NCBI GenBank assembly: GCA_030765865.1
Contig: JAVCDK010000052.1
Span: 1 to 32,125 of the forward strand
Source of the DNA: Candidatus Celaenobacter antarcticus
GTDB taxonomy: Bacteria; Cloacimonadota; Cloacimonadia; JGIOTU-2
Direction: 5' to 3'
DNA: 32,125 nucleotides
Numbering within the stretch: position 1 is the first letter of the stretch; each line of letters opens with the position of its first letter. The translations under genes were made by a program, and so were the position numbers. This document shows, piece after piece, positions 8,773 through 15,755 of the stretch. The notes beneath the pieces were generated by a model. That model worked only from the letters and a program-made list of their open reading frames with translations, made no database searches and had not been told where the DNA came from.

Positions 8773-11700
8773 TTACCTCAATCCTTCTAAAAATTGATAA
8801 ACTTTAAAATCTGAAAAGGCATAAGCTTTTCTGATCTTATGAAAACAATTATGAATTTTGACGAGTATATTCTGTGTGTCCATCTTCCTGGAAGTGGTCA
8901 TCAAAGTAATTGTCTGAGTAACTTCAAAAAGAATGAAAAACTCGTCAAAAGCTTCTTTTTTAAACCAGAGAGTGACATCAAACCTGTTAAACTCAAGCAG
9001 CTCTCTTACTTCTTCAATTTCAAAAAGTTTTTCGATGAAAGAGTAGCAGGTTTCTGTTTCAAAATGCTTCCACAATTCCTGTTCCGAGATAAGGAACTTG
9101 ATCAATCTTGTATAGGCACTCCCAAGATCCGATTGAGTATAGACATTGATCTTGTCAATGATTTGATCGTCTAAACCGTATTCTTCAATGAAGCTTCTGC
9201 CTATCCGTCTTAGGACAAGCCATATATAGAGAACATAGAACTGATCGTGGCTGATGGTGAATTTTTCATCAAGAAGAGAGATGGTTTTCAGGGCATCCTG
9301 CCTGTACATTTCAATCATATCATTTACCTTAAAAGGTTTCTCAACCTTTGAACCGAGGGAGTGCAAAAAGATTGAAAATTTATTCAAAATTTTATCAAGC
9401 ATTGATTTGTCATCTGATACTGAGAACATCTTTAGGAAGGTATCTTCTGAAACAAGTGAATCAAAGCTCTCGTACATTGCTTTGTGCATGTTCCTTTTCC
9501 GTTCCTTTTCCAAATTTTTTACTCCCCCCCCCTGAAGATAGGAAGACAATTTTTTATACGATTCATTATTGTCATCATGAACTATTCGGAAATCCATAAA
9601 CACCGCATATTTGAAAGCCCCAAGTTCTAGAAAAAGTCCATATTCGCGCAACTCTTTTGCATTTCGAATATATTCTCGATCCTGTATCACATCTCTGAAT
9701 ATGATAAAAATATTTTTCTCGTCCGGGACATCAAAAATTTCTGCAAGATTTTTTCTCAGCCAGGTCGTTTCTCCGCCTCCATCTCTTTCTGCATAGTACG
9801 TCCAGTGAATCCATCCCCTTGTATTCTCAAATTTATTATGAAAAATTACAAGTGATTTTTTTTGATCATACTTATTGGAATAGGCAAACACATTTTCATC
9901 TGTATTGCCATCATGGTTTGTAAAATCAAAAAGGTGAAAATGTTCAACGTCAGAAAACAAATATCTCTTTCGAAGTAAAGGAAATATCTCTCTTTTATGT
10001 CTTTCAATAAAGTCAATGTGCTCCTGCTCTTTCCATTTCGGCTTATAAAATTCCATGCCATACCGTTCGTGAAATCCCTGCACTTGTCCGTGAGCAAACA
10101 TCGGCAAGCCCGGCATGGTGCTCATCATGATGCATACTCCGAAATATTTATCATCCGAACCAAATTGTGCAACAGCGGTTTCTTCATCCGGATTACTCAT
10201 GAAATTCACAAAGCGTTTTAAAATTTGAGGATCGAATTCGAGCACGTTTTTGATGGACTGCCAGTAATTACTGTTTTCTTCCCTTTTCAGCATATTCATA
10301 AAGGCACTGTTATAGACGCGGTGCATACCGAGCGAACGAACGAAATAGCCCTCCATCATCCAGAATGCTTCTGCAAGAAGCAGCGTGTCAGGAGCTTCTT
10401 TAGCAACTCTTTCAACCACCTCTCTCCAGAATTCTACAGGCATGAATTCATTAAATTTCTGTTTTGACATACTGTATTCTGCCCGGCTTGGGATATCGCC
10501 ACCTGTTCCCGGTTCGGGGAACCAGAGTCTTTGAAAATGCTTTTTGGAGAGCGTCATTGCAGCATCAAATCGAATTATTGGAAACTGCTGAGAAATTTGC
10601 AGTATCTGATTAATTACTGCTTCACGGACTTCTGGTAAAAGGTAGTTCAACTGTGCCGTATCATTCCATGGAAAACTCGTGCCGTCATTTCCATGATATA
10701 CATAGCGCGTTTTCCCATCCCGATGATCGATATATTTGAAAACGACTGCTGCATCGGCATGATCATAATAATGATCTTCAAGGTATATTTCCACGTTGGG
10801 ATGATCTGATAAATTTTCTCCGTTAAAAGTGTAGGATGGAAAGGGTGAATGTGAACTTTGAATGAACCAGTCCGGATGCTCGTACATCCAATCCGAATCA
10901 ATTGCCATATGATTTGGCACCATATCGCAGCCAAGTCTGATACCATATTTCCAAGCTCTTTCAGATAAAATATACAGGGATTCTTCCCCTCCAAGAGAAT
11001 GGGCAATCTGATAGCGTTTCAAAGAATATGCAGAAGCAAGTGCGTCAGTGTTTCCCATGAGATGCTTTATACGTTGGGATGCTCGACTGCGTTCCCAAAT
11101 ACCGATGAGCCACAATCCCGTAAAACCGCTTTGTGCAAGAAGGTACAGCTCTTCATCTGGTATCTGATCAAGTTTTGTAATATCCCGCTTGTACCTTTCA
11201 CTTAACTGATCAAGCCACACAAAAATATTCTTTGCCAGAAGTACAAGCGAAGGCATCCAATCTCTATCAGGAGAGAATCTCTCGGGTTCTTCCCATTCAG
11301 ATATAAAGGAGTATAGCTTACTTTCACCCGGACCTGTAAAGCCCCATTTTTCTTCTTCTTTGAGAAGATCTAAAGCTTTCAATAATATCGTTTTCTGATC
11401 ACCTAAATATTCAGTCCAATTTTCATTAATATATTCAAGCTGCCTCTTGAGAGAGTTCGGTGCATGTTTTATTGGTTTCAGGATAAAATCGAATATTATT
11501 TCCTTGTCAGTTCCAAAATATTTTCTTGCGTTAGTAAAAATTACCTCATCACTTTTTGGTTCATCAATTTCATACAGATCTTTATAATTCCTCATAATTG
11601 GGTTTTGATCGAAGAAATAGTATTTAAGCAATTCTCCAAAGTTTTCTTGAACTTTACCAACGGTATGTTCTATATTTTTTTTTAGATACCAATCAAATAT

Positions 11701-11916
11701 ATTTTGGTAAATATCCCCAAGTAACATCATTCCAAATAATTCACCTGCCTTTGCAGCTTTATCAGGATGTTGGGACACATTCCTTTTCAGGTTCATTTGG
11801 TATACAACTGTTCTGAGAATTGAGAAGTTGTCCGTTGATAAACGATCAATCACGTTAATCACCGGAAGCTCTTTCAAATAGTCTTTGGATTTGTTACTCA
11901 AGCACAAACCTCTCAT
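8773..11916 (-). CDS. Giant intracellular GH13 alpha-amylase family protein
   Basis: The 1047-residue product has no signal peptide. A helical N-terminal part (about 1-220) precedes a GH13 catalytic barrel. Visible GH13 regions are region I DMVPNH (331-336), region II RFDAAMTL (449-456, nucleophile D451), region III LLLAEAFW (512-519, acid/base E516), and region IV, where the usual NHD is replaced by NPDE (575-578) with D577 kept. A further ~250-residue helical C-terminal domain follows a Gly3 stretch (796-798). GH13 enzymes hydrolyse or transfer alpha-glucans; a cytoplasmic role in glycogen-like storage is inferred. The Shine-Dalgarno GGAG lies well placed before the ATG. A G9 homopolymer codes for the Gly3 stretch and could make the gene phase-variable. 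Confidence 0.88.
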   Translation of the reverse strand: MRGLCLSNKSKDYLKELPVINVIDRLSTDNFSILRTVVYQMNLKRNVSQHPDKAAKAGELFGMMLLGDIYQNIFDWYLKKNIEHTVGKVQENFGELLKYYFFDQNPIMRNYKDLYEIDEPKSDEVIFTNARKYFGTDKEIIFDFILKPIKHAPNSLKRQLEYINENWTEYLGDQKTILLKALDLLKEEEKWGFTGPGESKLYSFISEWEEPERFSPDRDWMPSLVLLAKNIFVWLDQLSERYKRDITKLDQIPDEELYLLAQSGFTGLWLIGIWERSRASQRIKHLMGNTDALASAYSLKRYQIAHSLGGEESLYILSERAWKYGIRLGCDMVPNHMAIDSDWMYEHPDWFIQSSHSPFPSYTFNGENLSDHPNVEIYLEDHYYDHADAAVVFKYIDHRDGKTRYVYHGNDGTSFPWNDTAQLNYLLPEVREAVINQILQISQQFPIIRFDAAMTLSKKHFQRLWFPEPGTGGDIPSRAEYSMSKQKFNEFMPVEFWREVVERVAKEAPDTLLLAEAFWMMEGYFVRSLGMHRVYNSAFMNMLKREENSNYWQSIKNVLEFDPQILKRFVNFMSNPDEETAVAQFGSDDKYFGVCIMMSTMPGLPMFAHGQVQGFHERYGMEFYKPKWKEQEHIDFIERHKREIFPLLRKRYLFSDVEHFHLFDFTNHDGNTDENVFAYSNKYDQKKSLVIFHNKFENTRGWIHWTYYAERDGGGETTWLRKNLAEIFDVPDEKNIFIIFRDVIQDREYIRNAKELREYGLFLELGAFKYAVFMDFRIVHDDNNESYKKLSSYLQGGGVKNLEKERKRNMHKAMYESFDSLVSEDTFLKMFSVSDDKSMLDKILNKFSIFLHSLGSKVEKPFKVNDMIEMYRQDALKTISLLDEKFTISHDQFYVLYIWLVLRRIGRSFIEEYGLDDQIIDKINVYTQSDLGSAYTRLIKFLISEQELWKHFETETCYSFIEKLFEIEEVRELLEFNRFDVTLWFKKEAFDEFFILFEVTQTITLMTTSRKMDTQNILVKIHNCFHKIRKAYAFSDFKVYQFLEGLR
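9524..9532 (-). repeat. G9 homopolymer inside the GH13 gene
   Basis: Nine consecutive C on the plus strand (G on the coding strand) encode the end of Q795 and G796-G798. The frame is open with nine. With eight the frame reads Gln-Gly-Gly-Glu then TAA. With ten it reads on for about 22 codons to TGA. In DNA this AT-rich such a tract stands out. Confidence 0.85.
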
Positions 11917-11931
11917 TGAATTCTCCGTTTC

Positions 11932-11949
11932 AGTCTTTAAAAAAAGACT
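11932..11949. promoter_or_regulatory. Inverted repeat in the amylase 5' leader
   Basis: A perfect 7-bp dyad AGTCTTT-AAAA-AAAGACT lies 15 nt upstream of the amylase start codon, in the divergent region shared with lptD. It could be an operator or a leader hairpin; there is no further support. Confidence 0.35.
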
Positions 11950-11982
11950 ATCACATCCTAAAATTTTTGGTAACTTTTTATA

Positions 11983-12010
11983 TTGAAATCATCTTGTCAA
12001 CTGTTATACG
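11983..12010 (+). promoter_or_regulatory. Putative lptD promoter
   Basis: TTGAAA (11983-11988) and TATACG (12005-12010) are separated by 16 nt, about 70 nt before the lptD start codon chosen here. Both boxes are imperfect matches to the sigma-70 consensus. Confidence 0.3.
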
Positions 12011-12081
12011 GTAATTTATCATCCTTTCCATCAAAGTTGAGAATACTTGACACCATTCGCATAATATCGGGAAAGAAATAT

Positions 12082-14487
12082 ATGAAAAAATTTTATCTGC
12101 TCCTCGTGCTTATGCTTTGCATTATTCCAAGATTTGCCCTTGCACAAGAGGACCCAGATACCACCGCTATTTCTCTTGATTCTCTTGACTATTCAGCGAG
12201 AAAGATTATATACAATATTGATAAAGAACAGATAAAACTCATAGAAAAAGCATTCATAAGATATCATAATTCCTATATTAATTCCGACTCAATGAATATT
12301 GATCTTGATAAGAAAATTGCACTTTCTCAGGGGGAATCTGAGCTCTTTGACGGGGAGCAAAAGATATATGGCTCAACAATTTATTATAATATTGAGTCCG
12401 AAGAGGGATTGCTTTTTGATGGGAGGACGAAATTTGAAGATGGTTATTATGCTGGTACTAAGATCCGAAAAGTTGGAAAGGATGTCTTGGACATAGATAA
12501 TGCAAAATTTACTACCTGTGAGGATGAGTCCCAGTATTTCATCTTTAGTCCGAAATTCCGAGTTTTCCTTAATGAGAAAATCGTTGCAAAACCGGTTGTT
12601 CTTTATATAAATTATTTCCCAATACTAGTGCTTCCATTTGCCACTTTTCCGATTAATCAGGACAGGAGATCAGGTTTTCTGCTGCCTGAGCCAGGCTACA
12701 GTAACACTGAAGGTAAATTTTTAAAGGATATAGCATATTTCCTCGCTTTGAGCGATTATGCGGATATGCTTTTTTCGATTGATCTCATGGAGTTAACAGG
12801 AATTGAATTCAGGTATAGGGCTCGCTATATTAAAAGATATATTCTTGAGGGTAAGATCGATTCGCGCTTTTTTTATTACCATGAGCAACTTAATGATAAT
12901 TACCGATTGCGATGGTCAATCGACGCGTATCACAAACAAATATTGTCTCCATACAGCGATCTGAGTCTGAAGGCGGATTTTGTGAGCGATGCCGACATTC
13001 GTAAAACCAGTGATGATCAGGAAACACGAATGGACCAGTCACTTCATTCGTGGATTTATTATTCCTATGCTAAAAACAAGAAAACGTTCAACACCACCCT
13101 TGATTATAAGAAAGATCTCATTGATAAAGATCAGACCTATTACTCAAAAATATTTTATTCAACAAGTAATTCCACTTTCAAGTTAACGGGCTATTGTGAT
13201 TTCCGTGCTTATACATACCCCCAAAAGACTGATAATATGACCTTGAAACTTCCCTCGATCTCATTCAGACTATACCAAATGAACCTGGCAAAAATGCTTA
13301 ATAAAAAAGTATCAGAATCATCAATATTAAATAAAATCAAATTTTCCTATAATAATATATTTTTGCATTATGGAACATTGGACACGGATGATCCAACTCT
13401 TGCACAGCTGCTCTACAAAGACACCTATGATTCGCTTGGCAATTATATCTCAGAGCATCGAGAAGGGATCAAGCATTATCTTTCTTTGAGATATAATCAC
13501 GATCTTTTAAAATATTTTAAATTTCAGCAAACCTTTAATTATAACGAGATATGGGAAAATAAAGATAAAAACAACAAAAAGTTTGTCCGCGGGTATGACT
13601 ACAACAGTACAACAAGTATTTCTACTAATATTTACGGAGTATTCACCTTTCCTAAAGGCAGACTTAAAGCCCTTCGACATATTATCTCCCCAAGTATTTC
13701 TTATACGATGCATCCTGATTTTTCTTCTAACGATAGATTTTATAACTTCTCTTCAATATCGATATCGAAAGCAAATCGATCGGAAAAAATTTCGCTCGGA
13801 CTTACAAACAAACTACAGGCAAAGGTTATTGATAAGCAAGGAAAGCTCAAGAAACTCAACAATCTTTTCACATGGACATCTTCTCTGAACTATGATTTCC
13901 AGAAAAAACCGAAAGGATTTAGCACTCTAACCCACAGCATAACTACAATGCCATTCAATGTAGCTTTCGGATCTACGACCCTGAATTTCTCCAATAATTT
14001 CAGGGGTGTGCAGGATTTTTACACGATGAATCTGACAAATTATGAACTTTCTGCTACATTATCTTTGAAAGGAAATTTAGATTATATGAATTATTATCCT
14101 GTGAAACCAACTTTTAACATGAAAGGCATCAGTGCTGATGATGAGTGCTGTAATGGTTCCAAGAAACTGGAAACCAAGCCATGGGATATTACTTCATCCT
14201 TTACATATAAAAAAAATACTACAACAGGTTACTACAGTTCCGGGTTGCACAACACGCTTCATGTCAACCTGACAAAGAACTGGAATCTTACTTACTCGAA
14301 TTATTATAACTTTAAAGAGAAAGAGCTCATTAGCCAGAGCATTGATGTATATCGTGACCTTCATTGCTGGCAGCTTAAGTTCAGTTGGGATAAATCCGGC
14401 ACGTATTGGTCATACCGGCTCGAGATACAGGTTAAGAAACTTCCCGATTTGAAATTCCTTCAAACAGATAGTAAATCATATTATTAG
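12082..14487 (+). CDS. lptD: LPS-assembly outer-membrane protein LptD (OstA)
   Basis: The 801-residue product inserts lipopolysaccharide into the outer leaflet of the outer membrane together with LptE. The start at 12082 gives a clean signal peptide (cleavage after about A21, FALA-Q); the frame is open 33 codons further upstream but only from a TTG and without a signal sequence. The N-terminal OstA/beta-jellyroll domain (about 70-200) contains the family features FTTC (C146), KIVAKPVVLYINYFPILVLP and the barrel entry RRSGFLLPEPGYS. The remainder (about 220-801) is strand-rich, as for the 26-stranded barrel, and ends in an aromatic YY. An adjacent cysteine pair C689-C690 lies late in the barrel, as in enterobacterial LptD. 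Length agrees with the family. Confidence 0.9.
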   Translation: MKKFYLLLVLMLCIIPRFALAQEDPDTTAISLDSLDYSARKIIYNIDKEQIKLIEKAFIRYHNSYINSDSMNIDLDKKIALSQGESELFDGEQKIYGSTIYYNIESEEGLLFDGRTKFEDGYYAGTKIRKVGKDVLDIDNAKFTTCEDESQYFIFSPKFRVFLNEKIVAKPVVLYINYFPILVLPFATFPINQDRRSGFLLPEPGYSNTEGKFLKDIAYFLALSDYADMLFSIDLMELTGIEFRYRARYIKRYILEGKIDSRFFYYHEQLNDNYRLRWSIDAYHKQILSPYSDLSLKADFVSDADIRKTSDDQETRMDQSLHSWIYYSYAKNKKTFNTTLDYKKDLIDKDQTYYSKIFYSTSNSTFKLTGYCDFRAYTYPQKTDNMTLKLPSISFRLYQMNLAKMLNKKVSESSILNKIKFSYNNIFLHYGTLDTDDPTLAQLLYKDTYDSLGNYISEHREGIKHYLSLRYNHDLLKYFKFQQTFNYNEIWENKDKNNKKFVRGYDYNSTTSISTNIYGVFTFPKGRLKALRHIISPSISYTMHPDFSSNDRFYNFSSISISKANRSEKISLGLTNKLQAKVIDKQGKLKKLNNLFTWTSSLNYDFQKKPKGFSTLTHSITTMPFNVAFGSTTLNFSNNFRGVQDFYTMNLTNYELSATLSLKGNLDYMNYYPVKPTFNMKGISADDECCNGSKKLETKPWDITSSFTYKKNTTTGYYSSGLHNTLHVNLTKNWNLTYSNYYNFKEKELISQSIDVYRDLHCWQLKFSWDKSGTYWSYRLEIQVKKLPDLKFLQTDSKSYY

Positions 14488-14567
14488 TATCTTATCAATA
14501 AAATTCGTGTAATTTTGGGCAGAAAATTTTTACTATGCCTAAAATTGCTTTTAGAAAGGCTATTTAA

Positions 14568-14640
14568 ATGACTAATTACAAATTTATAATTTCTAATAAA
14601 ATTTCAAATTTCCAATACCAAATATAAAAAGATTAGTCAT
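14568..14640. repeat. 73-bp element with 9-bp terminal inverted repeats
   Basis: ATGACTAAT (14568-14576) and ATTAGTCAT (14632-14640) are perfect inverted copies bounding an AT-rich core. It could be a miniature mobile or dispersed repeat, or just a stem. No target-site duplication is evident. Confidence 0.4.
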
Positions 14641-14699
14641 CAGAGATTTTGTTTTGGTATGTTTTGACACTTAGGCTTTGTCATTTTATTTGACATTAG

Positions 14700-14715
14700 T
14701 CCCGACAGGTCGGGA
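14700..14715. repeat. GC-rich palindromic repeat
   Basis: TCCCGAC-AG-GTCGGGA has perfect 7-bp arms and a 2-nt centre. It is the only GC-rich patch in the spacer and is not followed by a T-run, so a REP-like extragenic palindrome is likelier than a terminator. Confidence 0.45.
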
Positions 14716-14790
14716 GGATTTAGAAATTATTTACTTTATTACTTATTAATTTTTATGTTTGGTTCTGGTTTGCCCAGGTTAGGATACCTT

Positions 14791-15702
14791 ATGAAAAACA
14801 TCATTCTTATTGGAATCATTTCCCTTCTTATAATGATAAGTTGCGGTGAGAACAATATTTACCATCCAACTCCAGACCCATCAGTTGATAGTGTTTCCTA
14901 CGGAACGGAGGCGACCTTTGATATTATGACGTGGAATATTCAAAATTATCCCAAATTCGCTACAACGACAAATAATCTTGTCTCCCGAATAATTGAATCC
15001 CTGAAAATTGATCTTATCGCACTTCAGGAGATTGAATCAAATGCTTATTTCCAATTACTTATAGACAGTCTTCCGGGATGGAATGGCATCCGCTCAACAA
15101 CTGCCCACGGCGGTGAAGATCTGCTTGTCGCCTACATATATAATACCTCATCAATTTCTGTTCAAAACAGTTATGAAATCTACGAGAATAACTCTATTGC
15201 TTTCCCGAGGGCACCCTTTGTTATTGAATGTACATGGAAAGGAATATCTGTCGTTGTGATAAACAACCACCTTAAATGCTGCGGTAATGGAATCATTGAA
15301 GATGATGAATGGGATGAAGAAAAAAGGCGACAGGCAGCAAGTGAAAGCCTTCAGGTTTTTATCGACAGCACATATCCTTCAGATAGAGTAATCGTTTTAG
15401 GCGATCTTAACGACAAAATTAACGATCCTCAGTATCAGAATGTATTCTGGAATTTTATCGAAGATGACCTTAATTATAGCTTCGTTGATATGAGTATTGC
15501 TGAAGGTTCAAATTTCTGGTGGTCCTGGGGAGATGGCTCCAGTCATATCGACCATATTCTCGTTACGAACGAACTTTTCACAAATATACTGGATGTACAA
15601 ACATTGCGCCTGCAGGATTCTTTTGATGGTGGTTGGAATGAATATAATCTATATATTTCTGATCATGTTCCAGTCGCGATGCAGTTAAATTTTAAGAAAT
15701 AA
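14791..15702 (+). CDS. Endonuclease/exonuclease/phosphatase-family lipoprotein
   Basis: The 303-residue product starts at 14791, where AGGA precedes the ATG and a lipoprotein-type signal peptide begins; C18 (MISC) is the likely lipidated residue, with Met at -3 being slightly unusual. The frame is also open 12 codons upstream but without a ribosome binding site. EEP-fold motifs occur in order: MTWNIQN (N49), LQEIE (E80, metal ligand), NNHLKCC (about 158-164), VLGDLND (D205, N207), IDHILVT (about 253-259) and SDHVPV (H292). The family cleaves phosphodiester bonds (DNA, RNA or phospholipid head groups, inositol phosphates). Being surface-anchored, it may degrade extracellular DNA; the substrate is not readable. 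It stands alone between non-coding DNA and a convergent terminator. Confidence 0.87.
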   Translation: MKNIILIGIISLLIMISCGENNIYHPTPDPSVDSVSYGTEATFDIMTWNIQNYPKFATTTNNLVSRIIESLKIDLIALQEIESNAYFQLLIDSLPGWNGIRSTTAHGGEDLLVAYIYNTSSISVQNSYEIYENNSIAFPRAPFVIECTWKGISVVVINNHLKCCGNGIIEDDEWDEEKRRQAASESLQVFIDSTYPSDRVIVLGDLNDKINDPQYQNVFWNFIEDDLNYSFVDMSIAEGSNFWWSWGDGSSHIDHILVTNELFTNILDVQTLRLQDSFDGGWNEYNLYISDHVPVAMQLNFKK

Positions 15703-15707
15703 AAAAA

Positions 15708-15733
15708 TGGGAAGAACCCGAGAGTTCTTCCCA
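15708..15733. terminator. Convergent bidirectional terminator (EEP gene / rpsA)
   Basis: A perfect 10-bp stem TGGGAAGAAC / GTTCTTCCCA with a 6-nt loop sits between the two convergent genes. On the minus strand it is followed by a run of seven T, so it is strongest for the rpsA operon; on the plus strand it is followed by ACAATTAT only. Confidence 0.88.
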
Positions 15734-15755
15734 CAATTATATCAACAATTTAATA

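Larger units (their letters stand above)
14488..14790. other. Non-coding region between lptD and the EEP lipoprotein gene
   Basis: About 300 bp without a convincing gene. It holds a small hairpin CTAAAA-TTGC-TTTTAG (14539-14554), a 73-bp segment with 9-bp terminal inverted repeats (14568-14640), and a strong GC-rich dyad (14700-14715) in otherwise very AT-rich DNA. The stretch 14576-14625 is made of near-repeats of AAATTT/ATTTC words, a style typical of dispersed intergenic repeats. No clear T-tailed terminator for lptD was found. Confidence 0.5.

Noticed and set aside
11983-12081. Upstream extension of lptD by 33 codons
   Set aside because: Starts at TTG without a signal sequence; the ATG at 12082 gives a clean signal peptide.
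14498-14560. Weak stems after lptD as terminator
   Set aside because: AAAATT/AATTTT and CTAAAA/TTTTAG stems are AT-rich and lack a T-run.
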